Source: Sarcophilus harrisii
Lineage: Eukaryota > Chordata > Mammalia > Dasyuromorphia > Dasyuridae
Reading direction: 5' to 3'
DNA length: 64,000 bases
NCBI RefSeq assembly: GCF_902635505.1
Contig: NC_045430.1
Span: forward strand, 279,867,181 to 279,931,180
Part shown: positions 9,791-20,899 of the stretch, piece by piece
Numbering within the stretch: position 1 is the stretch's first letter
How the letters are laid out: each line of letters opens with the position of its first letter
Made by a program: the position numbers and the translations under genes
The notes under the pieces: generated by a model
What the model was told of the DNA's origin: nothing
Databases searched by the model: none
Seen by the model: the letters and a program-made list of their open reading frames with translations, nothing else

Positions 9791-10830
9791 TTTAGCCAGA
9801 AACTCTGAAGCTCTTCCCCTCCTATATCGATTTTTTAAAAACTAGCTAAAAGAGGCCAATCAATGAGAGCCAGAATGATTAGGGTTTAAGGTTTGGTCCT
9901 ACTCCCAAGATTGGGATGAAAGAATGCTGGGTCAAGTGAATAGGACTACCATCTGTAAAGGAAAACCCTCTGAAGGACTTCCTTGGTCTGCCTACCCTAC
10001 ACTATGATTCACCATGTCCTTGGGCACTGGAGAGTAAAGCAGGCAGAGAAGTGAGGGACCAGGATGGGACTGGGGAGGTCAGAGAGCCTATGAGAAACTG
10101 TGCTCATTTGTCACAAGGGAAGGCTTTTCATTTTGCCAGGAGGAGTCCTGGGGGAAGAGAAGGTGGGCAGAGACAACATGGAAAAAAGAAAAAAAAGGAG
10201 TTGTGATGGAAGACATAAAAAAGTAGAGCAAAGGATGTGCAGATAAAGGGAGGGTCCTGCTGGCATTGTCATGCTAAAGTGAATCTACATAATCAAGATT
10301 CATGGTTTCATAGACTTCCCCCCTTTTTACATATTAAAAAATTCATGTTTAATGAAATGTTTGAGGTTCATAATTTTTAAAATCATTTAAAAAAGTATTT
10401 TTGGCATTTAATTAGACTATAAAAAGTGAAGAAATATAAAGAGTGTGAAAGTCAGTTAGACTGGAAAAGATGAAACTAGAAACCTTAGGTTTAGCTCATT
10501 CAGGAAGATCTGGAAGACTGGATCTGACTGGTCAGAACTGTGTCCATCCTGCTCTTTCATCCCCTTTAGAAATGAGAGGAACTGGGTTCTTCCCCTTTAC
10601 CTGTCTTCTGGAGAAGGAGGTCTCATTCTCTGATATTTATGCAGTTTATATCATGTCAAAGTTTTTTAATAAAAATCAGAATAGTTCAAAGCCATCCATT
10701 TGAAAGGAATGAATGCTTAGTTTAAAGAGAAATGTATGTAACATGCTTGTTTCTAAATGGAGACTGGACAATGAGCAGAATTTCCCTCCTACCTTGAAGG
10801 CTTAAAGTCAGCAGCTTTGGTAAGGATCCT
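9791..10830. other. Unassigned sequence, no gene seen
   Basis: A purine-rich stretch (10150-10260) and an AT-rich stretch (10330-10450) are present. No repeat family, exon or RNA gene is recognised. Confidence 0.4.
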
Positions 10831-11160
10831 TTGTTCCAGATGCCCACAGGGACCATCATGATGATCTGCCTCAATCTCCCATTTTCTACTTTGCTTGAAG
10901 CTCTCCATGAAAGGGGAGCTCATTGCTACCATAGGAAGCTCAGGCTTCCTTGTACAGCTCTCCTTGTTAGGAAAGTTTTGGAATGGAGCCTAAAGACACC
11001 CATCTACCATCTATCCGTCACGTCTGGTTCTGCCCAGTGGGGCCAAATAAACACAATCCACTTTCCATGTAATTGCCCTTTAAATATATGAAGATAATAA
11101 TGGTTCCTTCCCTGGGCTTTTCCCAAACTGAACAGTTCTCCTTTCTGTACTGATCTCCAA
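10831..11160 (-). mobile_element. CR1/L3-type LINE fragment, antisense
   Basis: On the plus strand it reads GAAAGGGGAGCTCATTGC, TTAGGAAAGTTTTGGAATGG, TTCTGCCCAGTGGGGCCAAA and CCTTTAAATATATGAAGATA in the order expected for the antisense of the CR1/L3 3' region. The terminal bases of the LINE are not present. Confidence 0.55.
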
Positions 11161-11199
11161 GTGCCTTTACCTTGGCTCTCCCTTGAATATGAAGAGAAG

Positions 11200-11720
11200 G
11201 GAAAGGGAAAAGAACCCAAAAAGCTTCGTAGAGGTTCTTTTTGTGGTGCCAAAGAATTGGAAAATGAGGAGATGTCCATCAGTTGGGGAATGGCTGAATA
11301 AGTCATGGTATACAAGAGCAATGGAATGCTACTGTTCTATAAAAAGGAGTAACAAGCTGATTTTAAAAAGGCCTGGAAAGCTTTACACAAACTGACACAC
11401 AGCGAAACAAGCAGAACCAGGAAAACATCAGACACAGTTACTGCAAGAACAGTAAGATCCAGTTCTTCTCAGTGGTTCAGTGATTCAAGGCAATCCCTAT
11501 GGACTTTGGGTGGAAAGAGAACCATGGAGATTGACTATAAATCAGCATGTTATGTTTACTTTTTATTGTTTTGTTTTTCTTGTTTTTTCTCTTTCATGGT
11601 TTTTCCCTTTTGTTCCAATTTTTCTCTCCCAACAAGATTCATGAATAAATGTATATTTAAAAAGTTAATATAAATGTATAACCAGAAAAATGAAATAATT
11701 AATTTAAAAAAGAAGAGATG
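11200..11720 (+). mobile_element. LINE-1 3' end (ORF2 C-terminus and 3' UTR)
   Basis: Residues matching the end of LINE-1 ORF2 are readable in one frame (CPSVGEWLNKSWYTRAMECY at about 11272-11331). They are followed by the sense 3' UTR (AACAAGCAGAACCAGGAAAA, ATGGTTTTTCCCTTTTGTTC, ACAAGATTCATGAATAAATG). The 5' portion is missing, which is the normal result of incomplete reverse transcription. It is diverged and immobile. Confidence 0.85.
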
Positions 11721-12044
11721 GGAAAATCTAGGAGTGTAAGTGAGGAAAAGAAAGCCCCTGCTGGATGTGCCGCAGGCTTCGGGCAAGGAGGTGAGATTTC
11801 ATCTGAGATGTGACACGGATCTGAAGAGATGAAGAGGGGAGATAATCAGTGAGTTCTCACCAACACTGATTTTCATCTAAACAGAGCAATGAGGTATGGA
11901 CTGAGCCCTGGGCAACGACATCTTCAGCCTGGCGCTATTTAAGCACTGAAATGGAGGCACCAGGAAAGAGAGAGGAGAGACATAACATTTGATCAATTTT
12001 CTTGAATAGAAGGTCTTTGAGGGAAGGTCTCCTTGAAGCATTTG

Positions 12045-12275
12045 GCCTGAGTCGTACAATGGACAGGGGGCTGGACCTGGAATCCAATCCAGCTCAGACA
12101 CTGATGGGCAATGTAACTCTAGGAAAGTCACTCAATCTGTGTTATAATTACAATATCAATGATAATATCTTAGGGTTGTTGTAAGGATCAAATGAGATAA
12201 AATCTGTAAAGCGCTTAGCATGGTACATAGTACACCTACTATGTGCTATGTAACTAATTATTATTTCCTGTTTAT
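12045..12275 (+). mobile_element. CORE-SINE, MIR/Mar type
   Basis: ACAATGGACAGGGGGCTGGA is the tRNA-like head. TTAGGGTTGTTGTAAGGATC and ATGAGATAAAATCTGTAAAG followed by GCGCTTAGCATGGTACATAG form the typical CORE and 3' segment, ending in a TAATTATTATT tail. Confidence 0.8.
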
Positions 12276-12350
12276 CCCCAGCACCTACCACAGGGCATTG
12301 CATATAGCAGGTGCATAATAAATGTTGGTTGAATTGACTTGTTTTGATTG
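12276..12350 (+). mobile_element. L2 3' terminus
   Basis: TTTATCCCCAGCACCTACCA and GGTGCATAATAAATGTTGG followed by TTGAATTGACT match the LINE-2 end. It abuts the SINE directly upstream. Confidence 0.65.
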
Positions 12351-12439
12351 GAATATAATTGGATTTTTGAAGCCCACAACCTTGAACAATGATTGGAAAA
12401 TACCTGCAATTTACAGGAGATCATGTTGATGACAGTTTT

Positions 12440-12745
12440 GGTTCCTCCTTCCCACCGTCTTGCAACCCCTAGTTCTAATTTCCTTTACAGTTCATTGCCA
12501 ATGCCATCTTTTGCATGAGCCCACCTCCATCTGCTCATACCTCACCTCCAAGTTTATCTCTCTTTATTCTAACCTGACATGTATTTTATATGCCTTTGGT
12601 AAATTTTCTTGTTGTGTCCCTCTGCTGCATGTAAACTCCTTAAAAGGAATGAATTTGTTTCTGTCTTCGTATTCCCAGTCCTAAGTTCAGTGCCTGGCAC
12701 ATAGTAGGTGCTTGTTGACTTACTGTTAATTGACCGTTTGAGCAA
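12440..12745 (+). mobile_element. L2 3' region
   Basis: About 300 bases collinear with LINE-2: a weak upstream part, then CATGTAAACTCCTTAAAAGG, TTCGTATTCCCAGTCCTAAG and GCCTGGCACATAGTAGGTGC. Same strand as the L2 piece 90 bases upstream. Confidence 0.75.
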
Positions 12746-12749
12746 ACAC

Positions 12750-13749
12750 TTAGGACGATGAGCCAAGGGTTTGGGCTCCTTTGTGAATAAGATCTGCAAG
12801 CAGTCACCCAAGGGAAACCTTGCCACGGAAGAAGAGAAGGCACTGCCGCCATCACTTTGTCTTTTTGGTCATCGCTCAGTAGTTCCATGACGATGATCGC
12901 CGAAGTCCCAGCAGCTCCAAAATGAATCTTAGCAACAGAATTAACACAGACAAGAAAACAGAGCTGCTCTCAAGCTAGTCGTTCCTCGTAGACGGAATTT
13001 CCATCCATCACGAGAACATGTGGTGCTGACCACTTTCATTTTCTAAAGGGCTGTCTGGTGCACACTGGGACGCGGCTACCTCCGGAGTTCTCCTAAGAAA
13101 CAGAGTGAAGACAGGGGTCAGCAAAAAAAAAAAAAAAAAAAGGCTGAAGTATTGTGTAATGGAAGAGGTTGGGTGGGAGAAATCATCTAAACATTAGATG
13201 AGCAAGAGAGAAAAATATGAGGAAGTGTCCAAGTGAAGGAAGTCATGGACATATTAACTCCCAGCCAGTCATTTCCTGAGATGCTACAACAATTTCTCCC
13301 TCCAGGTTTTGCTGACCGTGACAACAGGAGGCAAGGATGGCAATGATCTTTTATACGGACTTGCCCTGACCATGACCTTCCACCTGAACAGTGGGTCAGC
13401 TGGGCTTTGACAGTGACCGAGTGATGGAGGAAATCATATTTTAATTTTGACCTTCAGCTGCACCTTGCTTGTCTCTCCTGTAATTTAAGGAAGCAAAAAC
13501 ATGTTTTTGCATAACAGAAATCAGTTCTTTGAGTTCTTAGAGAATCAGATTTCCCAATGGACCACTTCCCCTCCTCCATCCGCTGGGGAGGATACTTTTC
13601 TGCTAACAAAGAAAAGGCAGATATAATCATGCTCATCTGCTCAGATTTAGCTTATCGCCTCCTAAGAATGTTCATTTTGGACGGGCTGTGTTCCATCCCT
13701 GCTTTGTATCAATGGGATGTCAGTCACTTTAGAAACTTTCACCTTCCAT
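12750..13749. other. Unassigned sequence with one A-run
   Basis: An A19-20 run lies at about 13123-13142 with no recognisable retroposed body upstream. The rest holds no repeat or exon that I can support. Confidence 0.45.
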
Positions 13750-13923
13750 TAAAATTCCTTTTTTTGTGTATTTTTGCTGAGGCAGTTGGGTTAAGTGACT
13801 TGCCCAGGGTCACACAACCTGGAAGTGTTAAGTGTCTGAGACCAGATTTGAACTCAGGTCCTCCTGACTTCAGGGCTGGTGCTCTACCCACTGCACTACC
13901 TAGCTGCCCCTAAAATTCCTTTT
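13750..13923 (-). mobile_element. WSINE1-type marsupial SINE with 13-bp target-site duplication
   Basis: The body (13763-13910) reads, antisense, GCTGAGGCAGTTGGGTTAAG, TGACTTGCCCAGGGTCACAC, ATTTGAACTCAGGTCCTCC and CACTGCACTACCTAGCTGCC. This is a complete tRNA-derived SINE with a short A-rich tail and no CORE or BovB tail. The target-site duplication TAAAATTCCTTTT is present exactly at 13750-13762 and 13911-13923. Intact duplications and high similarity to the consensus I remember make it one of the youngest insertions in the window. Confidence 0.95.
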
Positions 13924-14130
13924 GAAAACACTTATTTGTTGTCATTTTTTCCTTCTAATCATTAAGTGTTTTGGAATATATTATTTTCTGAGATCGTTTT
14001 TTAAAAGCTAACCCACAACTTGCAAAGCAGAATATCTATAGAACATGGAGCCATTATCAATCAGCCTGCCGTTATGGGAGCCAGCCAGCCGTAAATAATT
14101 CCCATGGTGACTTATGTTCTGAACTTCCAG

Positions 14131-14279
14131 CAGAAGGTGTCAACTGGGCCACCCACAAGACTCCCCAGGCTGAACCAGATTTAACAAAATAAATAAAAAT
14201 ACAATAAAACACAGAGAACGTTAAGATTTTAAGTCAATATATGTGGCTCCTGGTTTCTATTTGAGTTTGACACTGGCTG
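14131..14279 (-). mobile_element. hAT (Charlie-type) MITE with both ends
   Basis: The left end CAGAAGGTGTCAACTG and the right end GAGTTTGACACTGGCTG are imperfect terminal inverted repeats of the CAG-xx-GTGTCAAACTC type. The interior AACAAAATAAATAAAAATAC and ATAAAACACAGAGAACG is typical of an opossum-Charlie-like non-autonomous family as I remember it. The 8-bp flanks no longer match. It has no transposase and is a fossil. Confidence 0.7.
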
Positions 14280-14283
14280 CTAA

Positions 14284-15174
14284 AGGGAATGCACCAGGAA
14301 GATCTGTCTCCTCTGCAACAAGAAGGTGTCCAGGCTGAGGGAAAGAGAGTGGCCAGCCCGCGGGGATCCCACCATGTGGAAAATAACCGGGACATTTGGG
14401 TTCCACGAGGAACGCTGAAGGGAAGGGAAGGCCGACTCTAATGAGAAAGCAAAAGCTCCAGATCTTCTCCAACCTTTGAATCCCATGCTGCTTGGCCAAA
14501 TTTAGTTAAATTTTAATTAAAGTGTAAATATTATTTCTCTTCAGTTGAAAAGGAGAATTAATCTAAACCTTTTAAAGCTGCCCCAGAGCTTTCTGAGCAA
14601 TGTTTTTGTTAGATAGATATCTGTCGGGAACGTAAGGGAAGCCCTGCCAAATCACTTTCTATAATTCCTGCCTCTCGGTTGAAGTTCGCCTTCCTCAGGC
14701 AATGCTCAGATCTGCCATTTTTAAGGGAAGGTGAGGGCGAGGTCACCAGAGTAAGAAGCTTAGAAGGAGCTGAAGCCAAATGGTCTCCATAATCACAGGC
14801 TAAAAATGGAAGCAGCAGCTTTCTGGGGCCTGCCCTGAGAAACCAGCAGCCTTTGGCCCCCGGGAAGCCGTTCGGCCAGAGATGGGTTGGTGGGAGCGTG
14901 ACCCTCACCAGACGTGGTCTGTGAACGGGACCCGAGCTGGGGAGCTGGGGTGAGAAAGGGTGGGAGCTTCCACTCACAAAGGCACCAAGTTACCAGGAAA
15001 AGCGGAAGGAGGAGGAGGAGGCTAAAAAGCAGAGACAGAATGCCATGGAATGTATTAATAGGACTCTCGTCTGTAGGATTCGGCAGCCCCTCGGGCAAGG
15101 CAGGTTTGATCTCTTTTGTGCAATAAAAGAAAATTAAGATGTACAATCATTGAGAAGAAGCTGGGATTTCATCA
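14284..15174. other. Unassigned sequence, no gene seen
   Basis: Overlapping open frames of 117-122 codons on the minus strand (14609-15146) have no domain or splice context. They lie in ordinary unique sequence and are treated as chance. Confidence 0.4.
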
Positions 15175-15345
15175 GGACTGTGAGTTTTCATCTGTGACTT
15201 AGGAGATAATACTAGGGACTTACTTGGGGCACTCAGAAACAGTGATTTCTCCAGTTAATAAGAAGTAAAGGCAGGAACTGAACCCAGTCTTTCTTCCTCA
15301 GAGTTCATCACTCTTTTCACTAGGCTATAAGTACCTAGACTTAGA
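15175..15345 (-). mobile_element. MIR-like SINE, antisense
   Basis: TTTCTCCAGTTAATAAGAAG, GCAGGAACTGAACCCAGTC and CATCACTCTTTTCACTAGGC follow the order of an antisense MIR 5' half. It is well diverged. Confidence 0.5.
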
Positions 15346-15515
15346 ATTGAAAGGAACTTCAGAGATCATCTAGATTATTTTACACTTAGGTAAACAAACT
15401 GAGGCTGGAAGAGTTTGGAGGTTTGCCCCAAGGTCACTCAAAGAAGTGGAAGAGTTGGTTTATGACCTAAATCTGCTGACTCCAAATCAAGGGCATAATG
15501 CATCATCCATAGAGG
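15340..15515 (-). mobile_element. SINE with CR1/L3-type tail, antisense
   Basis: It opens with ATTGAAAGGAACTTCAGAGATCATCTAG-type sequence, the complement of a CR1/L3 3' end. It continues through GTAAACAAACTGAGGCTGGA into CTGCTGACTCCAAATCAAG, the antisense of a tRNA-SINE body. The sense-strand arrangement matches the element at 36063. Confidence 0.55.
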
Positions 15516-16834
15516 AAGAAGAAAAGGGGAAAATGACTAAACTTGACATTTGCAGTCCCTAGGAATGGGGAGAAGGAGGAGGATTTATAGGAATTAAAAG
15601 ATGGGCCGGCTATTGATGATTCCTGTTAAAAGGATGAACAAAACCCAAAGATGCTGGGTAATTAAGACACAAGATCTTGTTTCCTTGTTTTTCACATATG
15701 CCTTCTTAATGAGGAGTACAGGTGAGAAGGATGGGAGAGAATCTAGAACTCAAAGTTTTAAAAACCAATGTCTTGACAAGTAAATGGGGGAAAATATTAA
15801 ATGTCAAAGACACAAGCTCCTTTTCACAATTCAATTTTTAGCCCATAGTTGTAAGACAATTTTTCTCACTCTGTTTTTCAGTCAAATGAAAAATTAAAAT
15901 GAAATCGGAAACATCACCCATGCTGAAGGGTAACTGTGTTTCAGAATATTTAAAATGAAACAGACAGACTGTGTTTGTCACATTGAGTTGTTAAAACCAC
16001 AGATTCTCAAGCTTATGGTGTGACTCAGATTCCTCCCCATCATGCTCAGCATTGAGAGGAAAGGAGGCCAGAATCTGGCTACCCATTGTTCAAAGTCCCT
16101 GATGCCGATGATTTAACAGTGAACAAAACCCATAAGATCATCAGCCTCGGTTTGAAGTGTCACGTTCCTCGGTGTGGCTGCATAAATCATGGACACTAAT
16201 CCGTTGGCTGCTTGTGTTATTTAAGTGTATCCGAGCCAAATTTGTTTCTAGGAATCTCCGAGAGGAGCATCCCTACTAGGTCACTGGAGTTAGCCCCTTT
16301 GGGGAATAGGTTTGAGAAAACAGCCTTCCCCAAAGTAAATATACAAACAAACCCACTTGGTGAGCATTTTTAGATCTACCATGAAGTTGTTTTTAACTCT
16401 GGTTTGACCTTCCATTTCCAATCTTGGCTTTGCTAAGAATCGGCCCATTAATGACCAATGTTCATGGCCTTCAAAAGCATATGACATGCTTGGTAATTGC
16501 TCTGAAAAGCCCACTCTTGACTTTTGACTTTTCCGTGGCGTTTCTCTGCTCTCTCTTTCCTCATGACGTATCAGAGTCCAAGCCAGAATCTTTTATATCC
16601 AGAAATTGCATCTGAAGCAAATGGGGCGGTCGGAAGCAGAAACAGTCTCATGAGAAAGAGACAGAGGATGGAGACCCCGGGGCCTCGGGGCAAGACCACC
16701 AATGGGGAGACGCCGCACAGTTGTGCTGAGAGAAGGCACAGTAGAGTAAGAGAGGAGCTGGGGCGCCTATTGCCGCTCAGAGCCAAAGTCCCAAGGTCCC
16801 CTTATGGCTTTGCACAGTTTCACACTTGACAGGA
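15516..16834. other. Non-repetitive stretch, no gene seen
   Basis: No repeat family is recognised over 1.3 kb. Such a repeat-free patch in this window may include conserved non-coding DNA (notably about 15900-16260), but I have no direct proof. Confidence 0.35.
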
Positions 16835-17135
16835 TCACGGGACTTCTGAGCTGTGAGGAACCTCAGAGGCCATCTGGTACAACTCATCTTTGACAAAGAG
16901 CCTCTTCTGTAGAATTCCTAACAATTAGTCATTAATCATTTGTCAGAAAACCTCCTTTTAAATGCCTCAATAGTCAGCACTGTCCACTTTGGGATAATTC
17001 TAATTCTGAAAAAAATTGTCTCCTCTTGAACTTAATTCTGCCATTCTGAAACTTCTCACACTCTTGTTTTTACCTCCTGGGGTCAACATGTACAAAGAGA
17101 TGTGATCCAGCCTTCTGTGACCTTTAAAGATCACA
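16835..17135 (-). mobile_element. CR1/L3 3' end, antisense
   Basis: It starts with the complement of the CR1/L3 terminus (GAGGAACCTCAGAGGCCATC, then TGGTACAACTC). It continues through TTAAATGCCTCAATAGTCAG and ACCTCCTGGGGTCAACATG to GATGTGATCCAGCC, the expected antisense order. Diverged and 5' truncated. Confidence 0.65.
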
Positions 17136-18044
17136 TAGATCTACTAATACAAGTGCATTCCGTAAGTATCCCTGAACACAGACAGCATTTATTTTGATCT
17201 CATTATAGACATTCCACCTCTCCTGTGGAAGGGCAGGCTTTAGGGATGCTTTGGCTCTCCCCTAGGATTATGTCCATTAAACGTGGCCGTTTCATGAACA
17301 ACCTTTGAAATTAGAAAATGACTATCAGCCTGAACTTTCACCCATATCTTGACCTGAACAGACTCTGAAAATGAAAAAAATATTTTTTTTCCCTAAAAGA
17401 TTTGAATCATCTTGTTTTCACAACATTTAAAAATTTTGCATACAAATGCATTTCTGACTGCGACTGACATGGAAGTGAAAGTATTGAAATCCGGTGGGAA
17501 AGGATATTCTTGCCCAGTTTCCAAGCGAATTCTGCCAACTAAAGAGGTCTGGGGAGTTTGTGTGAAAATAGGAGAGCACTTTCAGGGCTAAAGTAATGGA
17601 CGGCCTAAAACTGTCTCACACAGGAGAAATTCTTCTGGGAGACACTTTCTGAAGCTTCCCAGGTGTCCCCAAGTAAGCAGGGATGTAGGCTATGTTAATG
17701 CTATGTAAGTGTAGATCCTGAGTCTCCAGAAAGGGACCTCTACTAGCAATCAGACAAAATTAGAAACTCCCATCGATGTGTTTACTTTGACAGAGTCCAT
17801 CAGAAAATACAGGTCGGTACGAAGCACACGACGCTCATCAGAGAGCGTCAAACCTAAGTGATAAGGAAAGCATTCCTCCCAATCATACACATATAAGACA
17901 GACCTCTCTATGGAAGAGGGGGTAGAGAAACACGAGAGAAGTTATCTGGCCTGGGCCCAGAAGGAGAGGATGTGAACACATGGGGCTAGTGGACAGACAT
18001 GCAATTTGAGGTGATGGGGACCTTCGGTCCCTAACACTGATGGC
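17136..18044. other. Non-repetitive stretch, no gene seen
   Basis: About 900 bases with no recognised repeat, RNA gene or exon. A short T-run/A-run (17380-17390) is the only low-complexity part. Confidence 0.35.
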
Positions 18045-18204
18045 TTTGATGATGATGAAAACCAACATTTATATGGCACTTTAATAACTAATATGTCTAT
18101 AGTACTTTGACATTTGTAAAATATATGTCATGATCACTACTTTACAAATGAGAAAATTTAAGTCTGATGTTAATATAATCCTATCTCCTTCTTTAGTTCT
18201 ATCT
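18045..18204 (-). mobile_element. MIR-type SINE 3' half, antisense
   Basis: AACATTTATATGGCACTTTA, ATAGTACTTTGACATTTG and CACTACTTTACAAATGAGAA match the antisense of a MIR-type 3' half with the TTTATATAGCGCTTT-like motif. The full-length Mar-1 SINE starts directly after it. Confidence 0.6.
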
Positions 18205-18460
18205 GGGGAGCAGCCGGGTAGTGCAGTGGATAGAGGGCCAAGCCTGGAGTCAGGAGGATTCCTCTTCATGAGTTCAAATGGCCTCAGACACTTATTGTGT
18301 CACCCTGGACAAGTCACTTAACCCTATTTAACTTGGTTTCCTCAATTGTATCATGAGCTGGAGAAGGAAATGGCAAATCCTTCCTGTATCTTTGCCAAGA
18401 AAACCTTAGATGGGATCACAAAGAGTTGGACACACCGAAATAACCGAACAACACAATGAC
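18205..18460 (+). mobile_element. Mar-1-type SINE, essentially full length
   Basis: All parts are present in order. The head is GGGGAGCAGCCGGGTAGTGC then AGTGGATAGAGGGCC. Box B and the start of the CORE follow (ATGAGTTCAAATGGCCTCAG), then CORE (CACCCTGGACAAGTCACTTA). The BovB-like tail is GGAGAAGGAAATGGCAAATC, TTTGCCAAGAAAACC and CACAAAGAGTTGGACACACC. It is the best copy in the window and serves as the local reference for the family. Confidence 0.92.
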
Positions 18461-19214
18461 AAGCTCTCTCACGGAATCACAGCTTTGTGGCATGTCTCTA
18501 CTGGTCTCTGGCTGTGGTGTCCTTTGAACAGGGCTTTGCTAGCACATGTTGCTTTCACCTGTTGAGACTTTTGAGTAATTTGCCTTTTCATTTCCACTAT
18601 TTGTCAGGGTGCAATGACTAGTAAGCCTCTCCCTTGCCAAGGAGGGCTACCTATCTTTTAGCCAGCTTGTCATAATTGCACCTAGCCATTAACTGGGAAA
18701 AGTACTTTTGACTAATTTGGCCAAGCTTATTTAAAGTCCCAGACTTAATCAATGATGTGACTTGGACTAGAAAAGTCCTTCTTAACTCTTGACAGATCCA
18801 TGCTTATTAGTTTCTATTCCCTTGAGCCATTTCAAGGATTCCATCCCAATCAGATCACAAAAAAGCATAAGATCATGAGGCTTTCTACTATTCCTTGTAA
18901 TGCCCTTGGTTTCCATGCAAGTAAAATTGGAAAAAGAACAGAATGACTGGGATTAGTGAGCAGGACTAACCACCTCTCATTTCTATATCCTTTCTTTTAA
19001 ATCCCTGAGCTTTGTTAATATTTCTTGCCAAGAATAAATTGCTGATCTTTAGGTAGCTTCCCTGTAAATTAAAATTATCCTATTCTTCTTGGAGAAGAAA
19101 TGACCAATATATTTGTGATGCTTGAGAATTGTTGGTCTGATGGTAGATCCTATGTTACCAGAAGATTCAATAATGATTTGCCATGAATCATTTTCACAGA
19201 GGCATGAGTAGCAC
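18461..19214. other. Unassigned sequence, no gene seen
   Basis: Ordinary unique-looking sequence with no repeat or exon that I can support. Confidence 0.35.
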
Positions 19215-19375
19215 TTTTCTCCCTTCCTTCCTCTCTTCCTCCTTGCCTCCCTCCTTACCTTCCCCTCTCTCCTCTCCCTTCTCTCTCTCTCCCTTCTCTC
19301 TCTCCCTCCCTCCTTACCTTCCTTCCTTCCTTCCTTTCTTCCTTCCTTTTTTCCTTCCCCTTTTCTCTCTCATTC
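19215..19375. repeat. Polypyrimidine (CCTT/CTCT)n tract
   Basis: About 160 bases almost free of purines on the plus strand, mixing CTTCC, CTCTCT and CCTT units. Mirror-like purine/pyrimidine tracts can adopt triplex (H-DNA) forms. It directly precedes an L1 3' end and may have grown from it. Confidence 0.9.
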
Positions 19376-19500
19376 TCTCATATTTTGCATAACTTCACAT
19401 AGTATGATCAATATCAAATCATTTGGGGAAGGGAGGGAGACAGGAGAGAGAAGGGGGATTTGGAGCTCAAAATTTAAAAAAAAATAGTTGTTAATTTTTA
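19376..19500 (+). mobile_element. LINE-1 3' UTR end
   Basis: TTTTGCATAACTTCACATAG, GATCAATATCAAATCATTTG and GATTTGGAGCTCAAAATTT match the marsupial L1 3' UTR, which ends in a purine-rich run and an A-rich tail. Only about 125 bases of the element remain. Confidence 0.75.
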
Positions 19501-19652
19501 TACAGATAATTGGGAAATATTTAATGAGATAAAAATCATTTACATTTCTTTTGAAGATCTTGACTCATAAACATGAGACAAAGTGCTCAAGGGTTCAGAA
19601 TTAGAAATTCCCCAACCTTTCTCCTCCCTTACAATTTTGATTAATTGTACAA

Positions 19653-19671
19653 TTAATAATAATAATAATAA
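19653..19671. repeat. (TAA)n microsatellite
   Basis: About six AAT units ending in AAAAC, with no recognisable element attached. Confidence 0.85.
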
Positions 19672-20395
19672 AACAATGAGAGTAAACTCCTGACTTTCCT
19701 GACTGTATTTGTCTTCCTGGCAGTTTGGGACTTTGTCCTCGATTGGGAATGCCAAGGTAGCAGAAATGAGAATTGGATCAGGAGTTCTCATACTACAGGG
19801 AGAATCTCTGGGTGGTAGGGGGAATCTGGAGGAGAGAGGGAAGATGTCAGGGAGAAAAGATGCTTGCCATGTGTAATCTTGAACTCAGTGATGGAAACTG
19901 AGAAGTGTTAAGATCAGATTTTTCCTAAGATCTTGCTTTACTGTTTTTCCAAATCCCTTTTGTAAAATTGTCTCTTTCTTCCTCAATATCTGGGAGTGAA
20001 AAGGAACCCCCTTCTCTATATGTTCTTAGGACTGTATAATTCATGATAATTATCAAAGATTTTTCCTCTCAATCCCTTTAGTCTTTAAAAAAAATTTATT
20101 AAAAAAACGGAATAAGAAAAAAGAAAAACAAAAGAAATACAAAACGAAATAAAACAACCATTATCATGTGCCCAGCAGAACATTAGGGAGGATTCAAAAT
20201 ATATAACAAGAAATTAGGATCATGAAAGTATATGTAAATATTAGTAGAAGATATAATATTCAGGAGTGTCTATCTTTTCTTTACTTCCTTGTAAATTGTT
20301 CTTTTGTTCTCTGTTGTGTATCTTATTTACTTTATTCTTTTCCCCTTTTATCCCTCCCATCCCCAAGCAGTTAAGAAAAGATATGTTTATGCATA

Positions 20396-20470
20396 CATAT
20401 GTATATATATATATGTGTATATGTACGTACATATATACACACACATGCGTACACAAGCACACATACACAT
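20396..20470. repeat. (TATA)/(CA)n microsatellite
   Basis: GTATATATATATATGTGTAT followed by ACACACACATGCGTACAC. An imperfect alternating purine/pyrimidine stretch inside the HAL1-like element. Confidence 0.85.
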
Positions 20471-20899
20471 CTTTCCTATCCCCGCTGACTCTGCTTTAAT
20501 TCTGCTCCATAACTTGCCTTGCTATTTAACCTCCCCCCACCCATGGATCCCTCCCTTGTCTTCTTTCCCTGCCCTTTGCTTCCTCCTGCCCATCCCTCCC
20601 CCCTTATTTCTTTTTATAGGTTTTGGAGGGTGCTAGAGCCTTCATGGTGTAGATGAAGTGTTGCCTATTGAACCCATTCCTGATGTGGGCAGGTATTCAG
20701 AACTATGAGGCCTCCTTCCACCTCTAATGCCTCTGTGGCTATTCTCTCTGTACCTCATTTTGTAAAACACAATTACTGTCTTTACCTTAACTCTGCCCCA
20801 ATCTTTCTTTTGAGCTGCCCTATTGTTGATTTCAATCTTAAACATATGGAATACATTTCCCATGTTAAAAAAAACCATAAATAATCCATGCTGAGCTCC

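Noticed and set aside
18205-18300. tRNA gene
   Set aside because: The A/B-box-like sequence belongs to the tRNA-derived head of a SINE. It continues into a CORE and BovB-like tail and cannot form a proper tRNA.
19183-19392. Ser/Leu/Pro-rich plus-strand frame
   Set aside because: Translation of a polypyrimidine tract that precedes an L1 3' end.
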